Under the pieces are notes generated by a model. It saw only the letters and a list, made by a program, of their open reading frames with translations. It was not told where the DNA came from and did no database searches. Both the position numbers and the translations under genes were made by a program. A stretch of DNA of 63,043 nucleotides, taken from contig CAWBMS010000019.1 in NCBI GenBank assembly GCA_963790045.1, forward strand, positions 1 through 63,043. Reading direction: 5' to 3'. The stretch's first letter is position 1. Each line of letters starts with the position of its first letter. Positions 38,970 through 48,699 of the stretch are shown here, piece after piece. The stretch is from DATKMP01 sp963790045 (lineage in GTDB: Bacteria; Bacteroidota; Ignavibacteria; UBA10030).

Positions 38970-40484
38970 TTATATCAAATGAAGTTTATCGTCATTACAT
39001 CGGCCGTACAATGCCGTCAACTCATACAATCTCGTTGCCGGATCATCACCGACTTGATCCCATGTGAATCGCCATGCCCAGTTGCCGTCAATCGTACCGG
39101 GAAAGTTCATTCTGCCTTCCGAGCCCAATCCAATGACATCTTGAAACGGGACAATTGCCACGTTTGCCACTGATTGGAGTGCCAGTTTGATCAAATCCCA
39201 ATGAATTTCATGTCCGTCAGTTTTGCAGTAACGACGCACAAAATCCCGCTCGTGCTCGGATGCTTTTTCGTACCAGCCACGTGTTGTGTCGTTATCGTGC
39301 GTGCCGGTATAAACAACGCAATTCGTTTCGTACCGATGCGGCAGGTAATCGTTTTTCGGATTCCCGTTGAACGCAAAATGCAGCACCTTCATTCCGGGAA
39401 ATTCTAACTTTTCACGCAATGCGGTTACTTCTTCAGTGATGATTCCAAGGTCTTCCGCAACAATGGGAAGCTTGGACAATGAACGCTGAATCGTTTTGAA
39501 AAAATCTTCGCCGGGTCCTTTAACCCATTTGCCCTTTACGGCTGTTTCTTCTTCTTCGGGAATTTCCCAGTACGATTCAAAGCCGCGAAAGTGATCGATG
39601 CGAATGGCATCGAAGAGTTCGAACATCTTTTTGAAACGCGCAATCCACCACGCATAATTATTTTCCTTCATTACATCCCAGCGATACAACGGATTGCCCC
39701 ATCGCTGTCCGGTTGCGCTGAAATAATCCGGCGGTACGCCGGCGACTGCCGTTGGCTCACCGTCCTTATCCAAAAAAAACATTTCAGGATTTGCCCAAAC
39801 TTCGGCGCTGTGATACGCCACGAAGAACGGAATATCGCCAAGCAGTTGCACGCCGCGTTCGTTGGCATATTTTTTCAACGCGTTCCATTGCCGTGCAAAG
39901 CACCACTGAATAAACTTGTGCAGTTGAATCGCCTCCGCATGTTTTTTCGTTGCTTCGTCTAACGCTTTCTGTTTGCGTAACACTAAATCTTTACTCCATG
40001 TTGTCCATTCATGATTTCGATATTCATGATCGATGGATTGAAATAACGCGTAATCGTGCAACCAGAGTTTTTCTCGTTCACAAAATTTTTCAAAGTCCAA
40101 TCGATCTTCTTTTGAACCATCTGTAAAAAATTGTTCGGATGCTTTTTTCAAAAGTTTGAGTCGAAACGATGTGGTTTGAGGGAAATCAACTTGATGCTGA
40201 TTTTCAATTTGAAGAGGTAAAACTTCCTGTTCGCGCAGCCAGCCGTGCCGTTGTAATTCCTGAAGATCGACAAGCAATGGATTTCCGGCAAACGCAGAAA
40301 GACCCATATAAGGAGAGTTCGCCATTCCCGCAGGACCCAACGGAAGCATTTGCCACACCGATTGACCAGCATTGACCAGCCAATCCACAAAATGATACGA
40401 CGATGCACCGAGATCACCGGAGCCGAATGGCCCGGGCAGAGAAGTCGGATGAAGCAAAATGCCGCTACTTCTTAAGAATTTCAT
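38970..40484 (-). CDS. malQ: 4-alpha-glucanotransferase (amylomaltase, GH77)
   Basis: The 504-residue enzyme transfers alpha-1,4-glucan segments between maltodextrins in the cytoplasm. The GH77 hallmarks are present: SGILLHPTSLPGPFGSGDLG at the start, the nucleophile Asp in IRIDHFRGFESYWEIP, VAEDLGII with the acid/base Glu, and GTHDNDTTRGW near the end. The start overlaps the pseudouridine synthase stop by 20 bases. Confidence 0.93.
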   Translation of the reverse strand: MKFLRSSGILLHPTSLPGPFGSGDLGASSYHFVDWLVNAGQSVWQMLPLGPAGMANSPYMGLSAFAGNPLLVDLQELQRHGWLREQEVLPLQIENQHQVDFPQTTSFRLKLLKKASEQFFTDGSKEDRLDFEKFCEREKLWLHDYALFQSIDHEYRNHEWTTWSKDLVLRKQKALDEATKKHAEAIQLHKFIQWCFARQWNALKKYANERGVQLLGDIPFFVAYHSAEVWANPEMFFLDKDGEPTAVAGVPPDYFSATGQRWGNPLYRWDVMKENNYAWWIARFKKMFELFDAIRIDHFRGFESYWEIPEEEETAVKGKWVKGPGEDFFKTIQRSLSKLPIVAEDLGIITEEVTALREKLEFPGMKVLHFAFNGNPKNDYLPHRYETNCVVYTGTHDNDTTRGWYEKASEHERDFVRRYCKTDGHEIHWDLIKLALQSVANVAIVPFQDVIGLGSEGRMNFPGTIDGNWAWRFTWDQVGDDPATRLYELTALYGRCNDDKLHLI

Positions 40485-41250
40485 TCAATCCTTTCTCCAG
40501 TCCGGTAAGCTCTTTCAAATATCTGATTTCTTCTCTTGAAAGAAAGCGCCACTCGCCGCGCGGAACGCCTAATGGCGTCAAGCCGGCAAACATCACGCGG
40601 TCCAATTGGCGCACATCGTGATCGATGGCTTCAAAAATTCGCCTTACTTCCCTGTTGCGGCCTTCCTGCAACGTCAACAAAACTTTTTTGCGCTTCGATC
40701 CGTCGATAATCTCGGCAGATCTTACTTTGGCAATACCTTCATTCAAGTGCACGCCTTTTCGTAATTTTTTTAGATCATCATCTCCAACAGGACGTGCAAG
40801 CGTGGCACGATATATTTTTTCGATTTCAAACTTCGGATGAATTAATGCATTTGCTAATTCGCCGTCGTTCGTGAACAACAAAACACCTGTCGTGTTGCGA
40901 TCCAATCGACCGACGGGAAACACGCGTTGTTTCATCCGCACATACTGCATTACCGTTGCGCGGCCTTTTTCATCGCTCATCGTTGTGATGGTGTCTTTGG
41001 GTTTGTTGAGCAGAATATACACTTTGCGATCTTCTAAGATCGTTTCCATTCCATTAACACTCACATGATCTTTTTCCAAATCGACTTTGGTGCCAAGCTC
41101 CGTAATAACTTTGCCATTAATACGAACAACGCCGGAAAGAATCATTTCGTCATTCTTCCGGCGCGATCCGACACCTGCCATCGCTAAGAATTTGTTCAGG
41201 CGAACAGCTTCTTGATGAATCCTTGTATTTTTTCTTTCCATGTTCGCCAT
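40465..41250 (-). CDS. RluB/RsuA-family pseudouridine synthase
   Basis: The 261-residue protein has an N-terminal S4 RNA-binding domain (VRLNKFLAMAGVGSRRKNDEMILSG) and the RsuA-type catalytic domain with the catalytic Asp in VGRLDRNTTGVLLFTNDGEL. The target is probably 23S or 16S rRNA; RluB is favoured by the scpA-scpB neighbourhood, where it is often found. Its start lies 55 bases inside the end of scpB, in another frame. Alternative ATG at 41241 is possible. Confidence 0.9.
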   Translation of the reverse strand: MANMERKNTRIHQEAVRLNKFLAMAGVGSRRKNDEMILSGVVRINGKVITELGTKVDLEKDHVSVNGMETILEDRKVYILLNKPKDTITTMSDEKGRATVMQYVRMKQRVFPVGRLDRNTTGVLLFTNDGELANALIHPKFEIEKIYRATLARPVGDDDLKKLRKGVHLNEGIAKVRSAEIIDGSKRKKVLLTLQEGRNREVRRIFEAIDHDVRQLDRVMFAGLTPLGVPRGEWRFLSREEIRYLKELTGLEKGLNEILKK

Positions 41251-42350
41251 TTGGGTTTAGCTTTGTGTTGTGCTGCTGTTTGCTCTATCGTTTCCGATTC
41301 TTCTGTAGAAATAATTTCTGCTTCTTCGACTTGTTTTATCGGTGCGTCAACTGTCTCTTCGACAATTTTCGGAACTTCTTCTGCCGGAAGAGTTTCTTCC
41401 ACAGCCGGTTCCGCAACATTTTCTTGTTGTGCGATGACTTCCGCAGGAGTTTCTGTCTTCTCGATCACTGAAGCAACATCAACCGGAATCTCGTTCGTTG
41501 TTTCTTCCGGAGTTTCTTGCGAAAAGTCTATCGGGGTTTGACCTGCATCTTCCAACGCTTTCTTTTCGTCGACAGAGAGAATTTTTATTTCACGCACTTT
41601 CGTGTGCGGTGCAATTGTCGCTTCTTTTTCGTCTAATTCGGATTTCTTTTTCGGGATATGTGGCAAGCGCGATTTAAACTGTTCCGCCTCTTGTTTCATA
41701 GCTTCCGCACCGGCCTGCGCTTCTAACATGCGCCGCTCGGTTTCAAATTGACTTTCACCAAGAATTTCTTCAATCTCACGAGGCCGCGGCAAATCCGTTA
41801 GATCGTTCAAACCAAAATGCTTGAGAAATTCTTTCGTCGTTCCATATAACAACGGACGGCCAACAGCTTCTGCGCGTCCAACGATGGCCGTCAATTCTTT
41901 CTCCAACAATGTTTTCAAAACATAATCGCAATTGACGCCGCGGATTTTTTCAATTTCGGATTTCGTGATCGGCTGCTTGTAGGCAATAATTGCAAGCGTT
42001 TCAACACCAGATTGCGACAATTTTCTTCTGCCCTGTTCGCGGTACAACTTGCCGATCCATTCGGCATATTCGGCAACCGTTGCAAATTGATATCCGCCTG
42101 CAATCGAAACAATGCGATATGGACGATCTGCTTTTCCGTATTCTTTATTTAACTCTGTTATAATTTGTCGTAATGCATCAGTATCAATCTGGCGCGATTC
42201 GCTATTGCGATTCTCGCCTTGATAAATTGTTTTGATCTGTGCAAGAGACAACGGTTCCTGCGCTGCAAAGACAAGTGCTTCGACTAATGCTTTGAGCGTT
42301 GTCGGAACGGCGGTTTCTGTTTTTTCTATGGTTGTTGTTTCGGCCATCAA
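41196..42350 (-). CDS. scpB: Segregation and condensation protein B with a long acidic C-terminal extension
   Basis: Residues 15-195 are the ScpB tandem winged helix (ALVEALVFAAQEPLSLAQIKTIYQ; QSGVETLAIIAYKQPITKSEIEKIRGVN). Most ScpB proteins end near here. This one continues for another 190 residues, rich in Glu, Thr, Pro and Val and without clear fold, and ends in an amphipathic basic helix (KWRTWKEKIQGFIKKLFA). ScpB bridges ScpA and SMC in the bacterial condensin. The extension may be a flexible tether with a membrane- or DNA-binding tip; that is inference. The rlu gene overlaps its end by 55 bases. Confidence 0.9.
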   Translation of the reverse strand: MMAETTTIEKTETAVPTTLKALVEALVFAAQEPLSLAQIKTIYQGENRNSESRQIDTDALRQIITELNKEYGKADRPYRIVSIAGGYQFATVAEYAEWIGKLYREQGRRKLSQSGVETLAIIAYKQPITKSEIEKIRGVNCDYVLKTLLEKELTAIVGRAEAVGRPLLYGTTKEFLKHFGLNDLTDLPRPREIEEILGESQFETERRMLEAQAGAEAMKQEAEQFKSRLPHIPKKKSELDEKEATIAPHTKVREIKILSVDEKKALEDAGQTPIDFSQETPEETTNEIPVDVASVIEKTETPAEVIAQQENVAEPAVEETLPAEEVPKIVEETVDAPIKQVEEAEIISTEESETIEQTAAQHKAKPKWRTWKEKIQGFIKKLFA

Positions 42351-42357
42351 ATTTTTA

Positions 42358-43071
42358 CTAATTTAGATTCCGGATAATCGACAGATCATGAAATGGATAC
42401 AGCTGCCGCACAATAACTTTTTTGGAACGAATCACTTCCAATAGCGCAAGAAATGTCACCACAATCCGAATGCGCTCGAAATCTTTAATAATTTCGTAGA
42501 ACGTCGCTTCGGAACGATGCTCAAAATAACCATTCAGAAACGCAATCTGTTCTTCTACCGTAACGTTGATCTTGACGATTTCATGCACAAAACGCTTCGG
42601 CATGCGATCCATCGCAAATTTAAACGAAGCAATAAGATCGAAGAATGTGACATCGCGAATTAAATCTTCGCCGGTCTCTTCTTCCATACTCCGTTCATCG
42701 GCAGCATGATAACCGCGATAGAATACTTTGAATTGATCCTCTTCACGCTTCTTCATTTCTTCTGCCATTTCTTTGAAGCGTTTGTATTCCACCAAGCGTT
42801 GCACCAAATTCATACGCGGATCAGCTTCCTGCTCTTCACTCGCTTCCGGCGGCAGCAGCATTTTTACTTTGATCTGCATCAGCTCTGCAGCAACGACTAA
42901 AAACTCACCGGCAATTTCTAAATCCAACTCCTGTAAATAATGCAGGTAATCCAAAAATTCTTTTGTGATGCGCGCAATTGGAATATCATAGATATCCAAT
43001 TCGTCCCGCTTGATGAAAAACAACAGCAGGTCTAACGGCCCTTCGAATTCTTGTATCTTGACGGTGTACAT
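42358..43071 (-). CDS. scpA: Segregation and condensation protein A (kleisin)
   Basis: The 237-residue kleisin begins MYTVKIQEFEGPLDLLLFFIKRDELDIYDIPIARIT, the canonical ScpA start, and ends in a winged-helix segment that binds the SMC head (FLALLEVIRSKKVIVRQ). It completes the SMC-ScpAB condensin. scpB starts 7 bases after its stop. SMC itself is not in the window. Confidence 0.93.
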   Translation of the reverse strand: MYTVKIQEFEGPLDLLLFFIKRDELDIYDIPIARITKEFLDYLHYLQELDLEIAGEFLVVAAELMQIKVKMLLPPEASEEQEADPRMNLVQRLVEYKRFKEMAEEMKKREEDQFKVFYRGYHAADERSMEEETGEDLIRDVTFFDLIASFKFAMDRMPKRFVHEIVKINVTVEEQIAFLNGYFEHRSEATFYEIIKDFERIRIVVTFLALLEVIRSKKVIVRQLYPFHDLSIIRNLN

Positions 43072-43162
43072 TTCGTTATTGGTTCTTTGTCGTTTGCGAA
43101 TTACTGTTTGTATTTTTGTCTATCGTTTGTTATTCGTGTTTTGAAATTTGTAATTTCGGTTA

Positions 43163-44155
43163 TCAACCTAACTTCATCGCTGTATGCACTTCGTTCATCG
43201 TTTGCTGTGCAACAGTGCGCGCTCGTGATTCACCGTCTGAGAGAATATTTTTCACTTCATCTAAATGTGTTTCATAGTACGCACGTTTTTCTCTGTGCGG
43301 TTCTAATGCTGCAATAATTTTAGCGGAGCACTTGCGCTTACAATCGGCACATCCTAACACGCCGCTCTCACATCCCGTACGAATTTCCGGAATCTCTGCC
43401 GGATTAAATTTATTGTGATATGCAAAGATTGCGCAGATATTAGGATGGCCGGGATCGCCCTTCCGAACTTTCTGCGGATCGGTCACCGCTGATTTTACTT
43501 TCTTGGCAATCGCTTCCGCGGAATCCGAAAGTAAAATCGTATTGCCGACAGATTTGCTCATGCGTTTTCCGTCCAAACCCGGCAGGCGTGCAAACTTCGT
43601 AATTTTTCCTTCCGGTTCAGGGAAAACAATTTTCTCGCCGCAATATTGCATATTGAATTTGCGCGCAAGCTCGCGTGTGATTTCAATGTGCGGCAATTGA
43701 TCTTCGCCCACCGGTACGACATCGCCTTTGTACAACAAAATATCTGCCGCTTGCAGCACGGGATATCCGAGATGCCCGTACACCAAGCTGTCCATATTTA
43801 AATCACGCACTTGTTCTTTCAAAGTCGGATTGCGCTCCAATCGCGCTGTTGTAATCAACATCGAAAAAATTAAATGCAACTCCGAATGTTCTTTGATCTG
43901 TGATTGACGAAACATCGGGCTGTGCTGCGGATCGATTCCCGCTGCAAGCCAATCGATCAACATATCGATAGAATTTTCATACAACGCCGACGTATCGGGA
44001 TTTGTTGTCAACGCATGATAATCTGCAATAAGATGATAATTCTGATACTCGCCCTGCATTGCCACCCAGTTTTCTAATGCGCCGGTTAAATGTCCAAGAT
44101 GCAACTTGCCTGTAGGGCGCATACCGCTCAAAATAACTTTCTTCTTTTGACTCAA
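43163..44155 (-). CDS. trpS: Tryptophanyl-tRNA synthetase
   Basis: The 330-residue class I enzyme has the HIGH-like PTGKLHLGHLTGALENW and the KMSKS loop GKRMSKSVGN. Internal motifs (GEDQLPHIEITRELARKFN) are typical. It charges tRNA-Trp. The gene is complete. The gap of 91 bases to scpA holds nothing recognised. Confidence 0.95.
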   Translation of the reverse strand: MSQKKKVILSGMRPTGKLHLGHLTGALENWVAMQGEYQNYHLIADYHALTTNPDTSALYENSIDMLIDWLAAGIDPQHSPMFRQSQIKEHSELHLIFSMLITTARLERNPTLKEQVRDLNMDSLVYGHLGYPVLQAADILLYKGDVVPVGEDQLPHIEITRELARKFNMQYCGEKIVFPEPEGKITKFARLPGLDGKRMSKSVGNTILLSDSAEAIAKKVKSAVTDPQKVRKGDPGHPNICAIFAYHNKFNPAEIPEIRTGCESGVLGCADCKRKCSAKIIAALEPHREKRAYYETHLDEVKNILSDGESRARTVAQQTMNEVHTAMKLG

Positions 44156-44216
44156 CGAAATAACAAACTCCTTTTGGTGAAACGATCACTACTGTCAGCG
44201 CTTAGCTAACAGTACA

Positions 44217-44705
44217 TCAATTCATAAATAGGTACGGCTTCCAATCATCATCCACCGAACCGATAAAATGCCGGATGAACATAACGTGATTGGGACGGAT
44301 CGGTTTGCGCAACAATGTCATGTGCGCTTCTTCCGGTGTATGATCGCCTTTTTTATTGTTGCAATGCACACACGCCGCAACAAGATTTTCCCATGTCTCA
44401 ATACCGCCATGGGCTTTGGGGATTATATGATCGACTGTCAACAACACATCGGTCTTACCGCAATACTGGCACCGATGTCCATCCCGCCGTAAAACATTTT
44501 TCCGTGATAACACAATTTTTTTGTATGGAACACTGACAAAGACAGCAAGGCGCACAATGCTTGGATAGGGCATCGACATAGAGACAGATCGGATTTGTCT
44601 TCCATTGCATGCCGAGATCAATTCCGCTTTACCAAGATACAGTAGAATGACGGCTTTCCTCACGTTACATATACTCAAGGGCTCGTAATCATGATTTAGC
44701 ACCAA
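44217..44705 (-). CDS. HNH endonuclease
   Basis: The 162-residue protein has the HNH/zinc core CQYCGKTDVLLTVDHIIPKAHGGIETWENLVAACVHCNNKKG, with two CxxC pairs and HIIP/HGG catalytic residues. The N-terminus (LNHDYEPLSICNVRKAVILLYLGKAELI) matches a group of stand-alone HNH proteins common in Bacteroidota. No ATG is available; the start is TTG 44705 or GTG 44702. Stand-alone HNH genes of this kind are often house-kept, and its substrate is unknown. The 181 bases upstream hold no gene. Confidence 0.85.
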   Translation of the reverse strand: MVLNHDYEPLSICNVRKAVILLYLGKAELISACNGRQIRSVSMSMPYPSIVRLAVFVSVPYKKIVLSRKNVLRRDGHRCQYCGKTDVLLTVDHIIPKAHGGIETWENLVAACVHCNNKKGDHTPEEAHMTLLRKPIRPNHVMFIRHFIGSVDDDWKPYLFMN

Positions 44706-44886
44706 TACTTTACGGCTTAACTTGCCCGTAGAACCGGTGTTTTTCTCGAAACTACTGAAGACTTCCGACCTCCTTTCGATCTTTTATACTTTTTGTTCAA
44801 ATGTTCCTTGAAGTATTTCTAAGATACCATTGAAAATATAGCACTTTTGAGCACGAAAAGCAAGATGACAAAAGAGACGTCCTAAA

Positions 44887-45783
44887 TTACAAAATCAATC
44901 CCAATCCGAAGCAAATTGAATACAACAACGTCGATAGCGAAAGATTGCGTAATTCAGTGTTGAGTTCGAGGGGCTGTGTATTCCGTACAACTGCTTGCAT
45001 GTTTTTGATGAAAAGGGGAATCGCAATCAAAAAAAGAAGTTGAAATCCCGTCTTGAAATGCAATACCGTATAGATAACGCCGGTAACAATTGCGCCGAAC
45101 ATAAGTCCTATGTGATAGAGTTTTGCTTTCTGCTGCCCCATCATCACAACGAATGTGCGTTTCGATGTCGCTTTATCCGTGTGGTAATCCCGCATATTGT
45201 TCACGTTGAGGACGCCCGTGCTTAAAAAACCGATCGATGCGGCAGGCAGAAGAATCTCCGGCAGAAAATGATGCGTGTGTAAATAATATGTGCCGATCGT
45301 TCCCGTCAATCCGAAAAACGTAAAGACAGAAAGATCGCCCCAGCCGCGGTAGCCGTACGGATTTTTTCCGATAGTATATTTCATCGCAGCGGCAATCGCC
45401 GCAATGCCCATGACGAACCAAAAGATTTTGTCTTCTATTCCCTGCGCTCCGACATAAATAAGAGCAATGCCCGAACAAAGTGTCAACACAACCAAAACAA
45501 TAAGTGCGATGCGCATCTGCGGCGGAGAAATTTCTCCCGCTTGCACCATCCGCCGCGGGCCGATACGTTCAGCCGTATCTTTTCCATTTGTATAGTCGCC
45601 GTAATCGTTGGCACAGTTCGAGAGAATTTGAAGAAGAACCGTTGTGAGAGAAGCAAGAAGAAATACCGTCATACTAAACCAATGCTCTGCACCTGCTAAA
45701 AAACTTCCAAGAATGGTGCTCGCAAGAGCTAATGGCAACGTTTTAGGTCGCGCTGGATGAATCCATGATCTAATTTTACTCAT
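44887..45783 (-). CDS. menA: 1,4-dihydroxy-2-naphthoate polyprenyltransferase
   Basis: The 298-residue membrane enzyme of menaquinone synthesis has eight or nine hydrophobic segments. The two Asp-rich motifs are visible: NDYGDYTNGKDTAERIGPRRMVQAG and NNMRDYHTDKATSKRTFVV. It attaches a polyprenyl chain to DHNA. No other men genes are in the window. The 181-base gap to rocD on + is a divergent promoter region. Confidence 0.9.
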   Translation of the reverse strand: MSKIRSWIHPARPKTLPLALASTILGSFLAGAEHWFSMTVFLLASLTTVLLQILSNCANDYGDYTNGKDTAERIGPRRMVQAGEISPPQMRIALIVLVVLTLCSGIALIYVGAQGIEDKIFWFVMGIAAIAAAMKYTIGKNPYGYRGWGDLSVFTFFGLTGTIGTYYLHTHHFLPEILLPAASIGFLSTGVLNVNNMRDYHTDKATSKRTFVVMMGQQKAKLYHIGLMFGAIVTGVIYTVLHFKTGFQLLFLIAIPLFIKNMQAVVRNTQPLELNTELRNLSLSTLLYSICFGLGLIL

Positions 45784-45964
45784 CTTTCAACGACTGATGT
45801 TTTATGGTGTATGTTGAATAGTGCAATATACTCGCGCAAATTGAGGATGTCAATACACAAATGAACAATATTCATTCGGCGGTTCAATTCTACACGTTCT
45901 TCTACTTGACCTCGCGTGTTTCATTGTGTACCTTATCGAAGAGAAACAACAGGAGTGAACGACG

Positions 45965-47170
45965 ATGGCTTTACATATTTTTAGTGCGCAGGAATTTATT
46001 TCTCTTGAACAACAGTACGGTGCGCATAATTATTATCCATTAGATGTGGTTATTGAAAAAGCGCAGGGTGTTTGGGTTACCGATGTGAACGGAAAAAAAT
46101 ATTTAGATTTTCTCGCTGCATACTCCGCCGTGAATCAAGGACATTGCCATCCTAAAATCTTTGCTGCTTTTATCGAACAGGCAAAGAACGTTACGCTTAC
46201 CAGCCGCGCATTTCGGAATAATCAGCTTCCGCTTCTTTTCAAAAAATTGCACGACATCACCGGTTACGATCTTTCACTGTTAATGAATTCCGGCGCGGAA
46301 GCCGTCGAAACCGCGATCAAGGCAGCGCGCAAATGGGGCTACACGGTAAAAGGAATTCCAGACCAGCAGGCAGAAATTATTTGCGCATCAGATAATTTTC
46401 ATGGACGCACCACGACGATCATCAGCTTTTCGACTGAAGAGCAATACCGTTTTGGTTTCGGTCCATTTACGCCCGGATTCAAAATTGTTAATTACGGCGA
46501 CATTGATGATTTGAAAAATGCTATCACACCGAACACAGCCGCATTTCTTGTCGAGCCGATTCAGGGAGAAGCGGGCATCGTTGTACCGCCGGAAGGATAT
46601 TTGCATCAAGCAGCACAGTTATGCAAAGCAAACAATGTCTTGTTCATCGCAGACGAAATTCAATCGGGATTAGGCCGAAGCGGAAAGCTTTTTGCCTTCG
46701 AGTACGAACACATTCGCCCCGATGTGCTCGTCATCGGCAAAGCGCTCGGCGGCGGCTTCTATCCGATCTCCGCAGTGCTCGCCGATAAAGAAGTGCTGGA
46801 GGTGTTCAAACCTGGCGATCACGGTTCAACGTTCGGCGGAAATCCATTGGCATGTGCAACCGCAATTGCCGCGCTTGATGTTTTGTTAGAAGAAAAACTT
46901 GTCGAACGTTCGTTTGAATTAGGAAAATATTTTATGGATCGGTTGAAATCGATTCGCAGCAAACATATTCAGCAAGTGCGCGGAAAAGGTTTATGGATTG
47001 GCATCGTGTTAGACACAGACGCACGACCATACTGTGAAGCGTTGATGCACGAAGGAATTTTATGCAAAGAAACGCATGAACACATTATCCGTTTTGGCCC
47101 GCCGCTTGTTATTACGAAAGAAGAACTTGATTGGGCGTTCGAACGAATCAATAAAGTGTTGACGAACTGA
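45965..47170 (+). CDS. rocD: Ornithine aminotransferase
   Basis: The 401-residue PLP enzyme converts ornithine and 2-oxoglutarate to glutamate semialdehyde and glutamate. The PLP lysine is in VIGKALGGGFYPISAVLAD; the class III signature IADEIQSGLGRSGKLFAFE precedes it. Start and length fit RocD; ArgD-like acetylornithine enzymes differ in the N-terminal YGAHNYYPLDVVIEKAQG segment. The gene stands alone on +. Confidence 0.93.
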   Translation: MALHIFSAQEFISLEQQYGAHNYYPLDVVIEKAQGVWVTDVNGKKYLDFLAAYSAVNQGHCHPKIFAAFIEQAKNVTLTSRAFRNNQLPLLFKKLHDITGYDLSLLMNSGAEAVETAIKAARKWGYTVKGIPDQQAEIICASDNFHGRTTTIISFSTEEQYRFGFGPFTPGFKIVNYGDIDDLKNAITPNTAAFLVEPIQGEAGIVVPPEGYLHQAAQLCKANNVLFIADEIQSGLGRSGKLFAFEYEHIRPDVLVIGKALGGGFYPISAVLADKEVLEVFKPGDHGSTFGGNPLACATAIAALDVLLEEKLVERSFELGKYFMDRLKSIRSKHIQQVRGKGLWIGIVLDTDARPYCEALMHEGILCKETHEHIIRFGPPLVITKEELDWAFERINKVLTN

Positions 47171-47220
47171 AAATAAAACAGTTGATGGTTTGCGATTTGA
47201 GTTCTTTTCAAACTAACGAC

Positions 47221-47730
47221 TCAATGGCTTAAAGACTCTCCAACCTTCTTGCTTCTTCGTTCAAGAAAAGCAATATCGCGCCATCGTCCGTCCATCATAC
47301 CGATTTTTTCTCGAATGCCAAGAATGCGGAACCCATGTTTCTTATGTAATTCTATGCTCGCAGTATTTTCCGGAAAAATTCCCGCTTGCAATGTCCAGAT
47401 GCCCGCAGCTTCGCTTTGCTCGATCATTGCCGTCATCAATGCAGAACCGACGCCTTGATGACGATATGCTGCATCGACATAAATACTGATCTCCGCAACG
47501 CCCGCATACACGCGCCGCCGCGAAATCGGTGAAAGCGCAGCCCATCCGACAATCCGCCCGTCGATGCTCGCTGTAATGCGGCAATCTTTCCGATGCGTGG
47601 TATCCCATGATTCCCAATTCGGTGCCTGTGTTTCAAATGTTGCATTTTTCGTTGCAATACCTTCCAAATAAATTCTTTCAACATCGTTCCACATTTCGGA
47701 AGTTAACGGAAGAATTTCAATCGCGGCCAT
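47221..47730 (-). CDS. GNAT-family N-acetyltransferase (phosphinothricin-acetyltransferase-like)
   Basis: The 169-residue protein has the acetyl-CoA binding motif YRHQGVGSALMTAMIEQS with conserved Arg/Gly and a following LQAGIFPENTASIELHKKHGF. The order and spacing are those of Pat/YncA-like acetyltransferases. The substrate is unknown. It is convergent with rocD and upstream of the inositol monophosphatase gene's 3' end in the same orientation. Confidence 0.88.
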   Translation of the reverse strand: MAAIEILPLTSEMWNDVERIYLEGIATKNATFETQAPNWESWDTTHRKDCRITASIDGRIVGWAALSPISRRRVYAGVAEISIYVDAAYRHQGVGSALMTAMIEQSEAAGIWTLQAGIFPENTASIELHKKHGFRILGIREKIGMMDGRWRDIAFLERRSKKVGESLSH

Positions 47731-47754
47731 CGTTTGTTCATCCTCTCGCTTTTG

Positions 47755-48528
47755 TTACAATTCTTTTCTCAAAACGCGTATCATTTCATTATGAATGGCT
47801 CCGTTCGATGCGAGCAATTGCGGGTTGTACACGTTCGTCGGCAATCCATGAAAATCCGTCCACATACCTCCGGCTTCCTGCAAAATCAGCACGCCTGCTG
47901 CAATATCCCACGGATGTAAATTTACTTCCCAGAATCCTTCAAAGCGTCCTGCGGCAACGTAACAAAGATCCAATGCGGCAGAACCGAGCCGACGTATTGC
48001 CTGCGCTTCTTTTAAAAAATTGATAAAATGCTCGATGGCATGGTTGGGATTTTCACTTACATTATAGGGAAATCCCGTCACCAACATGCTCTCGATTAAT
48101 TTGTTTGTTTTTGTTACCTGCAAGCGTTGATGATTGAGATACGCGCCTTTTCCGCGCTCTGCCGTGAACAACTCTCCGGAACTCGGATCGAATATCACGC
48201 CCAACTGAATCGTGCCTTTATATTCCAATCCGATGGAAACGCAATAGTACGGCAGCCCGTGCGTAAAATTCACTGTACCATCCAATGGATCGATGATCCA
48301 GCGGTAATCCGATTTTACGTCGTGCCCGCCGGTCTCTTCGCCCAAAAAATCATGATCCGGATAATATTGTTTGATCTTTTCTATAATCATCCGTTCAGAA
48401 CGCTTGTCCATTTCGGTTACTAAATTTGTTGCCTGTCCTTCTTTTCGTTCAACGTGTTGAATATTGTCAACATTGGCTTTCAAATATTTTCCGGCTTCTA
48501 ATGCCGCTTCGATTGCAATTTCTAACAT
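47755..48528 (-). CDS. suhB: Inositol-1-monophosphatase family protein
   Basis: The 257-residue Mg-dependent phosphatase has the three metal motifs: EETGG (GEETGGHD), WIIDPLDGTVNFTHGLP and HPWDIAAGVLILQEAGG. The substrate range in the family includes inositol phosphate and other sugar phosphates, so suhB is a family-level name. It lies 24 bases upstream of the GNAT gene. Confidence 0.9.
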   Translation of the reverse strand: MLEIAIEAALEAGKYLKANVDNIQHVERKEGQATNLVTEMDKRSERMIIEKIKQYYPDHDFLGEETGGHDVKSDYRWIIDPLDGTVNFTHGLPYYCVSIGLEYKGTIQLGVIFDPSSGELFTAERGKGAYLNHQRLQVTKTNKLIESMLVTGFPYNVSENPNHAIEHFINFLKEAQAIRRLGSAALDLCYVAAGRFEGFWEVNLHPWDIAAGVLILQEAGGMWTDFHGLPTNVYNPQLLASNGAIHNEMIRVLRKEL

Positions 48529-48699
48529 ATCATCTCCTTGATTGCTATAAAGTAATGAAAAAAAATCTCTAAAACTTCATGCCTAATCATCAATTGCAGG
48601 AATGAATAAAAAACGGTATGTTGCATCATCAGTTTGTATCAGTTAAAGAAATTGCATGATACTCATTCAAAATCTTTCATCACCAGCATAGGAGGCAGT

